Positions 53,957-62,698 of a DNA stretch of 64,000 bases are shown in pieces. The notes beneath the pieces were generated by a model. The model searched no databases. It had not been told where the DNA came from and saw only the letters and a program-made list of their open reading frames with translations. Source of the DNA: an uncultured Pelagibacteraceae bacterium (GTDB taxonomy: Bacteria; Pseudomonadota; Alphaproteobacteria; Pelagibacterales; Pelagibacteraceae); contig CACKYY010000003.1 in assembly GCA_902604525.1 (NCBI GenBank), forward strand, positions 22,125 through 86,124, written 5' to 3'. Both the position numbers and the translations under genes were made by a program. Positions within the stretch are counted from its first letter, which is position 1. Each line of letters begins with the position of its first letter.

Positions 53957-54943
53957 ATGAAAAGTGTTCTTTTAACTGGTGGTGCAGGATATATTGGGAG
54001 TCATGTTGCCAATTTTCTTTTAGATAAAGGTATAAAAGTAACAATAATTGATAATTTAGCTACAGGAAATAAAAAAATAGTTCCGAAAAAATCTGAATTA
54101 TATGTTTGCGATATATCAGATGAAAATAGAATAACAAAAATAATTAAAAAAAATAATTTTGATATGGTTATGCATTTTGCTGGTGTTGTAAGGGTTGATG
54201 AGTCTATTAAAAATCCAAAAAAATACGAAAATATTAATTTTAAAAAAGGAAGAGCTTTTTTGAAAGTTTGTTTTAAAAATAATTTGAAAAACATATTATT
54301 TTCCTCAACAGCCTCAGTTTATGGAAAAAATAGTTCAAAAAAAGTTAACGAAAAAGATAAACTCAAACCAATGAATCCATATGCTAAATCAAAATTAAAT
54401 TTGGAAAAATTTATTATAAAAAAATCTAAATTAAATAAAATTCATTATATAATTCTTAGATATTTCAATGTTGCAGGTGCAGATAAAAAACTACGGTCTG
54501 GAATGATTGCTAAATCATCCACAAATCTAATTAAGGTAATTTGTGAAGTAGCAGTAGGAAAACGTAAAAAATTTAGAATTAATGGAAATGATTATAATAC
54601 AACCGATGGAACTACTATAAGAGACTTTATTCATGTTTCAGATCTAGCTGAGATTCATTATTTAACATCAAAATACTTAATCAAAAATAAAAAATCTAAA
54701 ATTTTAAATTGTGGTTATGGAAAAGGATACTCTGTCTTAGAGGTGTTAAAAAATATGAACAAGATTGTTCAAAAAAAAATACCAACTGTCATTGGCAAAA
54801 GAAGACCGAAAGATATTATGATATCAATATCCAACACAAAAAAAATTAACAAATTTATTAAATGGAAACCTAAATTTAATGATCTAAATAAAATTTTAAG
54901 TAGTTCTTATAGATGGGAAAAAAAATTAATTAAAAATTTTTGA
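53957..54943 (+). CDS. galE: UDP-glucose 4-epimerase
   Basis: 328-residue short-chain dehydrogenase-like epimerase linking UDP-glucose and UDP-galactose for surface glycans. NAD motif TGGAGYIGSH at the start, HFAGVVRVDESIKNP, SSTASVYG with the catalytic Ser, NPYAKSK with the Y-x3-K pair, and RYFNVAGA. DGTTIRDFIHVSDLAEIHYL (part) is GalE-type. Very lysine-rich, as neighbours are. The 3' end overlaps the convergent ald gene by 18 bp. UDP-GlcNAc epimerase activity is possible. Confidence 0.88.
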   Translation: MKSVLLTGGAGYIGSHVANFLLDKGIKVTIIDNLATGNKKIVPKKSELYVCDISDENRITKIIKKNNFDMVMHFAGVVRVDESIKNPKKYENINFKKGRAFLKVCFKNNLKNILFSSTASVYGKNSSKKVNEKDKLKPMNPYAKSKLNLEKFIIKKSKLNKIHYIILRYFNVAGADKKLRSGMIAKSSTNLIKVICEVAVGKRKKFRINGNDYNTTDGTTIRDFIHVSDLAEIHYLTSKYLIKNKKSKILNCGYGKGYSVLEVLKNMNKIVQKKIPTVIGKRRPKDIMISISNTKKINKFIKWKPKFNDLNKILSSSYRWEKKLIKNF

Positions 54944-56041
54944 TGGATCTGAAAATTCATGTCCAAAGACATCTGCTACTGCTTTATAAGTTACTTCTCC
55001 CTTATAAATATTTAATCCAGCTAAAAAGTTTTTATCTTCACTTAATACTTTTTGATAACCTTCGTTAGCTAATTTAACTAGATAAGGTAAGGTTGCATTA
55101 TTTAATGCTAATGTTGCAGTTCTTGGAACTCCACCGGGCATATTTGCTACACAATAATGAACAACATCATCAACAATATAAGTTGGTTTACCATGGGTAG
55201 TTGGTTTGCTTGTTTCAACGCATCCACCTTGATCGATTGCAACATCAACAATAACAGATCCTCTCTTCATACTTTTAATCATCTCTTTAGTAACTAATTT
55301 TGGAGCCTCTGCACCTGGAATTAAAACTCCACCAACTAATAAATCAGCTTCAGAAACTAAATTTGGAAGATCAATCTGATCACTTTGCTCCGGAATAATT
55401 TTATCACCAAACATTTTAACTAGTTGTTTTAATCTGGCTTCTGATTTATCAACGATATGAACTTTAGCTTGCATACCTGTTGCGATCACTGCAGCGTTTT
55501 CTCCTACAACACCACCGCCTAAAATAACAACAGTTGCTCCAGTTACACCGGGTGCTCCTCCTAATAAAAGACCTCTTCCATTTTGATTTTTTTCAAGACA
55601 ATGAGCTCCAGCTTGTACGGACATTCGACCAGCAACTGCACTCATAGGGGCAAGCAAAGGCAATCTTCCGTTGTTATCAGTTACAGTTTCGTAAGCGATA
55701 TTTATACTTTTTGATTTAATCAACCCTTCAGTTAATTCTTTTGCTGCTGCTAGATGTAAATATGTATATACAATTTGATTTTCTCTAATCATTTCTACCT
55801 CTGATTTTTGAGGCTCTTTAACTTTAACGATTATTTCAGCATCATCAAAAATATCTGCCGCTAAATTAGCAATTTTTGCACCAGCTTTTATATATTGTCT
55901 ATTTTCAAAGCCAGCTTCAAAACCCCCATTGTTTTCAACAATAACTTCGTGACCTTCAGAAACTAAAGTTTTTACGCTTTCAGGAGTTAGTCCAATTCTG
56001 TTCTCTTGAGGTTTTATCTCTTTAGGTACTCCAATCTTCAT
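54926..56041 (-). CDS. ald: Alanine dehydrogenase
   Basis: 371 residues. Oxidises alanine to pyruvate and ammonium with NAD. MKIGVPKEIKPQENRIGLTPESV opens it (part), IIVKVKEP holds the substrate Lys, YTYLHLAAAKELT the catalytic His, and VVILGGGVVGENAA the NAD site around residues 170-183; PGGVPRTATLALNNATLPY (part) closes. It is 27 bp downstream of the Tpa-like aminotransferase on the same strand, where it would regenerate pyruvate used in taurine deamination. Confidence 0.95.
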   Translation of the reverse strand: MKIGVPKEIKPQENRIGLTPESVKTLVSEGHEVIVENNGGFEAGFENRQYIKAGAKIANLAADIFDDAEIIVKVKEPQKSEVEMIRENQIVYTYLHLAAAKELTEGLIKSKSINIAYETVTDNNGRLPLLAPMSAVAGRMSVQAGAHCLEKNQNGRGLLLGGAPGVTGATVVILGGGVVGENAAVIATGMQAKVHIVDKSEARLKQLVKMFGDKIIPEQSDQIDLPNLVSEADLLVGGVLIPGAEAPKLVTKEMIKSMKRGSVIVDVAIDQGGCVETSKPTTHGKPTYIVDDVVHYCVANMPGGVPRTATLALNNATLPYLVKLANEGYQKVLSEDKNFLAGLNIYKGEVTYKAVADVFGHEFSDPSKIFN

Positions 56042-56068
56042 GGAATTTCTTTTAAAAGTTAAAATTAA

Positions 56069-57415
56069 CTAATTTTTTTGGTTTTTTTGATAATTAGTTA
56101 TACCAGTTCTAAGTTTATCGATAATTTCATCTATATGTTTTTCCTCACATATAAACTGAGGAGCTATAATTAAACAATCTCCAGTAGCTTTGAAATTTAC
56201 TCCTGCCTCATAGCAAGCTTTGAAAGTTTCGTAGCCCGCTTTACCTGGCTTAGTATTCAATTTCATATCAATTCCACCCATCATTCCATATCCTCTAATA
56301 TTATCTATAGCTTCTAAATCTTGAAGTGAAAATAAGCCTTTTTGGAAATAAGGAGCTAAGTTTTTTGCTCTTTCAAAAATATCTTCTTTTTCAAAAATAT
56401 CTTGGACTGCTAAAGCTGCAGCTACCGCAACAGGTATTCCGGAATAAGTGTAGCCATGAAATAACTCTACCGAGCCCATTGGAGAAGCATCCATCACTGC
56501 ATCATAAATTTCATCTTTACATGCAACAACACCCATAGGCACCACACCATTGGTCGTTGCTTTAGCCATTGTCATGATATCTGGTGTTACCCCAAACTCC
56601 TGACTAGCAAATACAGATCCTGTTCTGCCCCATCCTGTAATTACTTCATCAAAAATTAAAAGTATTCCATGTTTATCACATGTATCTCTTAATTTTTGTA
56701 AATAACCTTTTGGTGGTACTAAAGTTCCAGTTGATCCAGCAATTGGTTCAACAATACATGCCGCAATATTTTCTGGACCAAAATTAGTAGCTATTCTTTC
56801 TAAGTCGTCTGCTAAATCTGCACCAGTTTCTGGCTGACCACTTACAAATTTATGCTCAGGTAAATGTGTATGTCTCATATGTTGAACACCTGGCATTAAG
56901 ATACTTGCAAAAGTTTTAACGTTATTAATCATTCCACCGACAGAAACACAGCCTATGTTCATGCCATGATATCCACGCTCACGACCTACAAATCTAAATC
57001 TATGAGCATTCCCTTTTGCTCTATGATAGGCTACTGCAATTTTAATTGCTGTCTCTACAGCTGTCGATCCACAAATTGTGTAAAACATTTTATTTAAATC
57101 CGCTGGAGTGTGTTTTGAAATTTTTGTAGCTAATTCAAAAGATCCACCAAACCCTTGCTGAAAAGGTTGAGCATAATCTAAAGTTTCTAATTGTTTAGTA
57201 ACGGCTTCGGTAATTTCTTTTCTTCCATGTCCTAATGGATTGCAAAACAATCCAGAACTAGCATCAATTTGGGTTTTTCCATGATGGGTCTTTAAATAAA
57301 CTCCTTTAGCTTCAGTAATTAATCTTGGATTAGCTTTAAAATCTTTATTGGATGTAAATGGCATCCAATGTTCGTTTAAAGAATTTGGTACCGAAGTTCT
57401 GTTTTCTGAGCTCAT
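56069..57415 (-). CDS. tpa: Class III aminotransferase, probable taurine:pyruvate aminotransferase
   Basis: 448 residues of PLP fold type I, class III. LNEHWMPFTSNKDFKANPRLI is the typical omega-aminotransferase N-terminus, YHGMNIGCVSVGG, IVEPIAGSTGTLVPPKGYL, LLIFDEVITGWGRTGS and the PLP-Lys segment MTMAKATTNGVVPMG. Context fixes the best guess: divergent from tauABC and followed by ald, the standard layout for taurine + pyruvate giving sulfoacetaldehyde + alanine. A beta-alanine or polyamine aminotransferase cannot be excluded from sequence. Confidence 0.8.
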   Translation of the reverse strand: MSSENRTSVPNSLNEHWMPFTSNKDFKANPRLITEAKGVYLKTHHGKTQIDASSGLFCNPLGHGRKEITEAVTKQLETLDYAQPFQQGFGGSFELATKISKHTPADLNKMFYTICGSTAVETAIKIAVAYHRAKGNAHRFRFVGRERGYHGMNIGCVSVGGMINNVKTFASILMPGVQHMRHTHLPEHKFVSGQPETGADLADDLERIATNFGPENIAACIVEPIAGSTGTLVPPKGYLQKLRDTCDKHGILLIFDEVITGWGRTGSVFASQEFGVTPDIMTMAKATTNGVVPMGVVACKDEIYDAVMDASPMGSVELFHGYTYSGIPVAVAAALAVQDIFEKEDIFERAKNLAPYFQKGLFSLQDLEAIDNIRGYGMMGGIDMKLNTKPGKAGYETFKACYEAGVNFKATGDCLIIAPQFICEEKHIDEIIDKLRTGITNYQKNQKN

Positions 57416-57627
57416 AATTTTTTAATTTTAAGTTATTACAAAATATGTAGACTAAAATGTTTTGTTTACTACATTTATTTTGACCTACATTGGACAACAT
57501 TAATATACAACTTTAAATTGTACAATTGATTTATTTGCACACCAGCTTTTCGTCATAAAGTGTTTTACTTCTCTCTAAAATTGAATTTAAATATGCTCAA
57601 TTTAATTAATTAAACATAGGGGAATAA
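57416..57627. promoter_or_regulatory. Divergent control region of tpa-ald and tauABC, with CTACATT repeats
   Basis: 212 bp between start codons, the largest gap in the window. It holds CTACATT at 57469 and 57485 (16 bp apart), the inverted ATGTAG at 57445-57450, and a related CAACATT at 57495. TTGACC (57480-57485) is followed after 16 bp by AATATA (57502-57507), a tentative promoter toward tauA. A strong AGGGG ribosome site precedes tauA. No riboswitch fold was recognised. Confidence 0.4.
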
Positions 57628-58569
57628 ATGAAAAAATTATTAACTTTTATTCTAGGATCTATACTTGCGCTTAACCTGTCTATTTCAGTTGCAAATTCAG
57701 CTGCAAAAGAAGTTAGAGTTGCATATTTTCTAGAATGGCCAAGTCCTAACCTAGAGGATATGCAAAAGAAAAATTTTGCTAAAGCTCTTGGTGTTCCAGT
57801 TAAATGGACAAACTTCACAAATGGTGGAGCTATGACTGATGCAATGTTAGCAGGAGATATAGATATTTCTTACTCACAAGGTTTAGTGCCTTTTATCAAC
57901 GCTGTAAAATCTAATGCACCAATCAAATTAGTTGATATTGCTATGGAATACGGAATGGGTGGAACTACTTGTGTTACTTCTAATGCTTCTGGAATTACTA
58001 AAGCAAACGGTTCTGAATTAGAGGGTAAAAAAGTTGCTGTTCCACTTGGAACAATGGCTGAATACGTTTTTGATGAAAGTATGAAAGTTGTTGGAGCTGA
58101 CAGAAGTAAAATGGATATAATTCAAATGGATCCTGAAGAAGGTGCTGCTGCATTAGTTAGTGGTGATGTTGTAATGGCATGTTTATTTGGTGGTAACTCT
58201 ATTAAAGCTGCAGTTGCTGTTGGTTCTAGATTATTGACAGTTCAAGAAGCTAGAGATGCAGGTATCTTAGGTATAGATATTACTTCTGTAACAGATAAGT
58301 TTATGAAGGAAAATCCAGGAATGTTAAGAACTTTTATTGAAGTAACTCATGAAGCAAATGATAGATATAGAGCTGGTAAAAGCGATATGAATTCTATGTC
58401 AAAAGCTTCTGAAATGAAAGTTGCTGATATGAAAGAAACTTTAGATGGATTTAAATTCTTAACTCCATCAGAAACTAAGCAATCTATGGAAAGTGGTAAT
58501 CTTGATGGTTTCCTAAAAGGAATGGGAACACCAGATGGAGCTGTAGATACAAGTTTCCTACCTTTATAA
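57628..58569 (+). CDS. tauA: ABC transporter substrate-binding protein, probable taurine (TauA-like)
   Basis: 313 residues with a signal peptide ending near NSA (MKKLLTFILGSILALNLSIS then VANSA). The mature part is an NMT1/TauA-type protein: VRVAYFLEWPSPNLEDM, VKWTNFTNGGAMTDAMLAGDIDISYSQGLVP (part), VAVPLGTMAEYVFDESMK and PEEGAAALVSGDVVMAC. Such proteins bind sulfonates, nitrate or pyrimidine precursors; placement beside tpa and ald points to taurine. Followed by a terminator-like hairpin before tauB, so it is probably made in excess. Confidence 0.85.
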   Translation: MKKLLTFILGSILALNLSISVANSAAKEVRVAYFLEWPSPNLEDMQKKNFAKALGVPVKWTNFTNGGAMTDAMLAGDIDISYSQGLVPFINAVKSNAPIKLVDIAMEYGMGGTTCVTSNASGITKANGSELEGKKVAVPLGTMAEYVFDESMKVVGADRSKMDIIQMDPEEGAAALVSGDVVMACLFGGNSIKAAVAVGSRLLTVQEARDAGILGIDITSVTDKFMKENPGMLRTFIEVTHEANDRYRAGKSDMNSMSKASEMKVADMKETLDGFKFLTPSETKQSMESGNLDGFLKGMGTPDGAVDTSFLPL

Positions 58570-58592
58570 TTTTTAAAGGTTTAAAATTTAAA

Positions 58593-58629
58593 TAGGCGCC
58601 AATTATAATGATTGGTGCCTATTTTTTTT
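58593..58629 (+). terminator. Hairpin/attenuator between tauA and tauB
   Basis: 11-bp stem (58593-58603 with 58611-58621, 7-nt loop) with one G-U pair in the transcript, followed by eight T. It would stop most transcripts after tauA and let a fraction through to tauBC. Confidence 0.88.
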
Positions 58630-58655
58630 ATAAAATTTCTAATATAAAGTAGTTA

Positions 58656-59453
58656 ATGAGTGATCTTATTTCTGAAAATCTAAATATGATTTTTAAAACT
58701 CCCAAGGGAGAAACTGTTCACGCATTAAAAGATGTAAGTTTTACTCTTAAAAAGGGTGAACTACTTACAGTTCTTGGGCCTTCTGGTTGTGGAAAGACAA
58801 CTTTATTAAATATTACTGCTGGTTTTTTAAGACCTACTTCTGGAATAATTACTCTTAATAATAAAGAGATAGATGGCCCTGGAGTTGAAAGAGGAATGGT
58901 ATTTCAACAAGGTGCTTTGTTTGAATGGTTAACAGTTGCTGAGAACGTAAATTTTGGACTTAGGATGAAAAAAGAAGATCCTGGAGTTACAGCAAAAAGA
59001 GTTGAAGAATGGCTAGACATTGTTGGTTTAAAAGGTTTTGGAAATACACCTACTTATCAGCTATCGGGTGGTATGCAGCAAAGAGTTGCTCTTGCAAGAT
59101 GTCTAATTAATGATCCCGATTTAATTTTAATGGATGAACCATTAGGTGCATTGGATGCATTAACAAGAGAAAAGATGCAATCATTAGTTTTAAAAATTTG
59201 GAAAGAAACTGGAAAAACAATTATTTTAATTACTCACTCTGTTGAAGAAGCTCTTTTGCTTGGTGAAAGATTATATGTAATGGCACCAAGACCTGGAAGA
59301 ATACATAAAGAGTACAATCTCCCATTTGCTGAAATGGGGCTTACTCAAGATTTAAGAGAAATTAAAAAAAATAAAGAATTTTCATCTACTAGAGAAGAAA
59401 TTTTATCCATGATCTGGAATATGGAAGAAGAAATAATGGGGAAAGAAAATTAA
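58656..59453 (+). CDS. tauB: ABC transporter ATP-binding protein (TauB/SsuB-like)
   Basis: 265-residue ABC ATPase. Walker A GPSGCGKTT near residue 43, Q-loop MVFQQGALFEWLTV, signature LSGGMQQRVALARCL and Walker B LILMDEPLGALDALT, switch His in ILITHSVEEALLL. The TauB/SsuB subgroup drives sulfonate uptake. Its stop shares one base with the tauC start. The start has no strong ribosome site, in contrast to tauA. Confidence 0.93.
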   Translation: MSDLISENLNMIFKTPKGETVHALKDVSFTLKKGELLTVLGPSGCGKTTLLNITAGFLRPTSGIITLNNKEIDGPGVERGMVFQQGALFEWLTVAENVNFGLRMKKEDPGVTAKRVEEWLDIVGLKGFGNTPTYQLSGGMQQRVALARCLINDPDLILMDEPLGALDALTREKMQSLVLKIWKETGKTIILITHSVEEALLLGERLYVMAPRPGRIHKEYNLPFAEMGLTQDLREIKKNKEFSSTREEILSMIWNMEEEIMGKEN

Positions 59454-61378
59454 TGTTAACCCAATTTATAACAATACTAATTATCGTATCAGTTATTGGC
59501 TGTATTCTTTATGGAAGAAGATTAATTAGAACTGAAAAAGTAGATGCTGTTTTTGGAAATCCAGAAAGAGCCAAAGGTGGAACGCACTGGGTAATTGTCG
59601 GTAGTAGTGCAATCCTGATGCTGTGGCTTTATTATTCATGGGATATTGCAAAAGGTTTTTATCCAAAATCAGCGAATGAATTATGTCAGGTTGCTAAAAT
59701 TAATGAGTCTTTATTAGGTCTAAAATATCAGTTCCCTATTGAGGAAAGAGAATTCAAAAGCACGTCCATTATTAAAATTGAAAATAAAAATCTTATAAAA
59801 ATTGCTAACGAAATAAAAGGATCTCCGAGTCTAAATGATCAGCAAAAGACAATCCTAGTAAGTTACATTGATAGAACTTCTAAATTAATTCCATTTTTAA
59901 CAAGTGAAGAGCTAATGGAAATGGATACCAAAATTAAAATTCAGGAAATGACAGAAGAAATAAAAATTCTAAGTTCTAATTTCCAAAAGAAAGGTTATCC
60001 ATTTGAGACAGACTCACAAAAAACTGAGAGACAGAAACTTATTGTTGAACAAGGTGGCTGGGGAATTACAACAATAGACTCTGGAACAGGTACAATTGAA
60101 AATACTATTGAGATACCAACTGCACCTCAAACTAATAAAGGTTTAAAATTTCATGCAGCTGCAGCCGAACTAAAAAAAATTGACGACAAATTTTTTAAAT
60201 TAAAAAACCATAACCCACAGTTCAAAAGCTCAATCAAACAACTTAAAGATGATATTAAAGCTTACAGAAAAGGTTTAGATGATAGTGAAGAAATAGCATC
60301 TGACTATGCAAAAAATATTGTTAAAATTGCAAGAAGAATAGAGTTTGCAAGTATCTTTCCTCCCAATGCATTAAATGAAATGCAAGCAGCAATAATAGAG
60401 TTTGATGAATTACAAAATAAAGAGCAAGCTGGATTAAGATTAATTGATATTCTTCTATTTCCAGCAGGAACAATTGTAGCAAGTGGACCAACATGTTCTG
60501 AACAAGGTTCGGGTAGATGGTTACCTAAACCATCAGATACATTTAATAAGTTTGTATTGATGTCTAAACCAAGTGTTGGATACAAAAATATTCCTCTTTT
60601 ATGGATTGATATGGTTGATGTAAGTAAAATGATTGGATTTATTTTACCTGATTGGATAGCAGATATGTTGCCTGGTGAATATCCGGTGCATACAAAAGAT
60701 GGAATTGTAAAAGAAAACTTTAAAAGTAACGTTTTGAAAGTTGTTACTGGTGACTTTAAATTATTTAAAGTACCTGTTCCATACGGGCACATATGGGACT
60801 CATTCTTAAGGGTATTTTTAGGTTTAGTTTTTGGAATTCTTATTGGAGTGCCATTAGGATTATTTATGGGTCTAAATCGATTTGCTAAAGGCTTCTTTGA
60901 TCCTTTAATCGAATTATACAGACCTGTTCCTCCATTAGCTTGGGCGCCATTGATTATTTCAGTTCTTGGAATAGATAATACGGGTAAAATATTTTTATTA
61001 TTCATGGTCTCTCTTTCAATTATGATTATTTCTGCAAGAGCTGGTGCATCAGGAACACAGCTTTCAAAAATACATGCTGCACATTCATTAGGAGCTACTA
61101 AAAAACAAATTTTAAGATATGTGATTTTCCCTAATTCACTTCCTGAAATTCTTACAGGAATTAGAGTTGCTGTTGGTATGTGCTGGGGAACACTTGTTGC
61201 TGCAGAGTTTCTAGCAGGTACAACTGGTATTGGTTTTGTTGAAAATGTTGCAAAAAAATACTTTCAGTATGAAGTTATTTGGATAACAATTTTCATAATG
61301 GGTATGCTGGGTCTTTTATTTGACATATCTTTAAGAAAAATAATAGATAAGACTATTCCTTGGAGAGGCAAAGGTTAA
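59453..61378 (+). CDS. tauC: ABC permease TauC with a large extra extracytoplasmic domain
   Basis: 641 residues; typical TauC is about 275. Two N-terminal hydrophobic helices (about 4-21 and 47-63), then about 375 residues of soluble, mostly helical sequence (to about 440), then the normal permease domain (WDSFLRVFLGLVFGILIGVP to the end). EAA loop around AAHSLGATKKQILRYVIFP. Inside the insert are acidic/lysine helices (YIDRTSKLIPFLTSEELM; QKTERQKLIVEQGGWG). A short WLPKPSDTF segment near the end of the insert resembles the LPSP loop that follows helix 1 in normal TauC, placing the insert in the first extracytoplasmic loop. Confidence 0.88.
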   Translation: MLTQFITILIIVSVIGCILYGRRLIRTEKVDAVFGNPERAKGGTHWVIVGSSAILMLWLYYSWDIAKGFYPKSANELCQVAKINESLLGLKYQFPIEEREFKSTSIIKIENKNLIKIANEIKGSPSLNDQQKTILVSYIDRTSKLIPFLTSEELMEMDTKIKIQEMTEEIKILSSNFQKKGYPFETDSQKTERQKLIVEQGGWGITTIDSGTGTIENTIEIPTAPQTNKGLKFHAAAAELKKIDDKFFKLKNHNPQFKSSIKQLKDDIKAYRKGLDDSEEIASDYAKNIVKIARRIEFASIFPPNALNEMQAAIIEFDELQNKEQAGLRLIDILLFPAGTIVASGPTCSEQGSGRWLPKPSDTFNKFVLMSKPSVGYKNIPLLWIDMVDVSKMIGFILPDWIADMLPGEYPVHTKDGIVKENFKSNVLKVVTGDFKLFKVPVPYGHIWDSFLRVFLGLVFGILIGVPLGLFMGLNRFAKGFFDPLIELYRPVPPLAWAPLIISVLGIDNTGKIFLLFMVSLSIMIISARAGASGTQLSKIHAAHSLGATKKQILRYVIFPNSLPEILTGIRVAVGMCWGTLVAAEFLAGTTGIGFVENVAKKYFQYEVIWITIFIMGMLGLLFDISLRKIIDKTIPWRGKG

Positions 61379-61405
61379 AACGAAAATTTAAAAATATTCA
61401 AATAA

Positions 61406-62410
61406 GTGAAAACACCTTTTCTAAAGAAACAAATAATTAAGATTTTTAGAAAGTTTGGTTTAAGTAAAGATCATGCTTTAATTTCAGCTAATGCTTTAAT
61501 AAATGCAGAACTAGTTGGCGCCTACGGTCATGGCTTATCAAGACTTAAAATGTATTGTGATCGAATTTCTAAAAAGGTAATTAACCCTAAACCAAAAATT
61601 AAAATAAAAAAAATTTCTCAATCTGTATCTCATATTGATGCAAATAATAGTATAGGTTTTGTAGCTGCGGATCTTGGAATAAAGACTGCCATTAAACATG
61701 CACAAAAAACTGGTATTGGCATGGTTGCAATAAAAGGAAGTGGACACTATGGATTATCTGGTTATTACGCTGAACAAGCAGTTAAAAAAAATTTAGTTAC
61801 TATGATTTATACTAATGCACCGCCTGCAGTTGCGCCACACGGGGCATTAAAAAGTTTGTTTGGAACAAACCCTATATGTTTTGGAACTCCAACTGGAACA
61901 AAAATTCCTTTTATACTAGATACGTCAGTTTCTATGATTAACAGAGGTAAAATAAGAGTTGCTGCAAGAAATAATCAAAAAATTCCTGAAGGTGTTGCGC
62001 TAGATAAGTTAGGTAAACCAACTAATGATGCGAAGAAAGCATTAGAAGGTGTTCAGCTTCCTATTGCAGGATTTAGAGGATCGGGTCTTGCATGGATGGT
62101 TGATATTTTAAGTGGGGTAATCACAGGTGGAAATCATGCAGGGCGAGTAAAAGATCCATTTGATGATTTTTCTGGACCACAAAATATTGGTCATTTATTC
62201 ATCACCTTTAAAGCCAATTTATTTCAAAAAAATTATAATCAGAGAATAAAAGATAATATTCGAACAATTAAAAAACTTCCAAAAATTAAAGGAGTAAAAG
62301 AAATAATGTATCCAGGACAAAATAAGTATTACAGATATAAAAAGAATTTAAAAAAAGAAATTTCTATTCCAGATATAATTAAAAAGGACTTGGAAACTTT
62401 AATAAGTTAA
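61406..62410 (+). CDS. Malate/L-lactate/sulfolactate dehydrogenase family (Ldh2) protein
   Basis: 334 residues of the non-Rossmann Ldh2/MDG2 family, NAD(P)-dependent. LINAELVGAYGHGLSRLKMY and GIGMVAIKGSGHYGLSGYYAEQA (part) bind nucleotide and substrate; TNAPPAVAPHGALKSLFGTNPICF (part) and GFRGSGLAWMVDILSGVITGG (part) are typical. Start is GTG. It lies 28 bp after tauC on the same strand, so it is likely part of the taurine unit; a sulfolactate (ComC/SlcC-like) or similar hydroxy acid role is possible but unproven. Confidence 0.82.
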   Translation: MKTPFLKKQIIKIFRKFGLSKDHALISANALINAELVGAYGHGLSRLKMYCDRISKKVINPKPKIKIKKISQSVSHIDANNSIGFVAADLGIKTAIKHAQKTGIGMVAIKGSGHYGLSGYYAEQAVKKNLVTMIYTNAPPAVAPHGALKSLFGTNPICFGTPTGTKIPFILDTSVSMINRGKIRVAARNNQKIPEGVALDKLGKPTNDAKKALEGVQLPIAGFRGSGLAWMVDILSGVITGGNHAGRVKDPFDDFSGPQNIGHLFITFKANLFQKNYNQRIKDNIRTIKKLPKIKGVKEIMYPGQNKYYRYKKNLKKEISIPDIIKKDLETLIS

Positions 62411-62596
62411 TACAGTTAAAGCACCTAAAGATACTATTACTGTTGATAAAATAATTGATCTCTTAATTCTTTCTTTTCTTTTTTGTTCAATTAATCTTTG
62501 CTTAAGAACATCTACGTTCACTCTAAGAGGAGTCTCAGTATCTTGAGTGGGGTCTTCAATAACGTGAGATGTTCTAGTTAAGCCTTCATTATTCAT
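62399..62596 (-). CDS. Small C-terminally anchored membrane protein
   Basis: 65 residues from ATG 62596 (MNNEGLTRTSHVIED); a longer in-frame start would add 17 hydrophobic residues that do not fit. Polar N-terminus, RVNVDVLKQRLIEQKRKERIKR, then a single C-terminal helix. Resembles the 66-residue protein at 51203-51403. The 3' end overlaps the Ldh2 gene by 12 bp; it is divergent from the tandem-HTH gene with a 102-bp gap. Function unknown. Confidence 0.6.
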   Translation of the reverse strand: MNNEGLTRTSHVIEDPTQDTETPLRVNVDVLKQRLIEQKRKERIKRSIILSTVIVSLGALTVLTY

Positions 62597-62666
62597 TAAT
62601 GAATTAAAACATGTGATGATAAAATTTGATATATGGATAGAGTCCAATTTGGGTTGCTATTGACTG

Positions 62667-62692
62667 TATAATAGTTCAAAGTGGGTTAGGAG
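62667..62692 (+). promoter_or_regulatory. -10 box and ribosome site of the tandem-HTH gene
   Basis: A consensus TATAAT lies at 62667-62672; the -35 is weak (CCAATT at 62644). AGGAG at 62688-62692 is 6 bp before the ATG at 62699, fixing that start. Confidence 0.5.
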
Positions 62693-62698
62693 ATAACA

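Noticed and set aside
57416..57627. Riboswitch or small RNA gene in the tpa/tauA gap
   Set aside because: No GC-rich stems or terminator; the repeats are more like protein-binding sites.
60304..61005. 233-residue frame opposite tauC
   Set aside because: Long open antisense frame is explained by codon bias; it runs across the conserved permease motifs of the sense gene.
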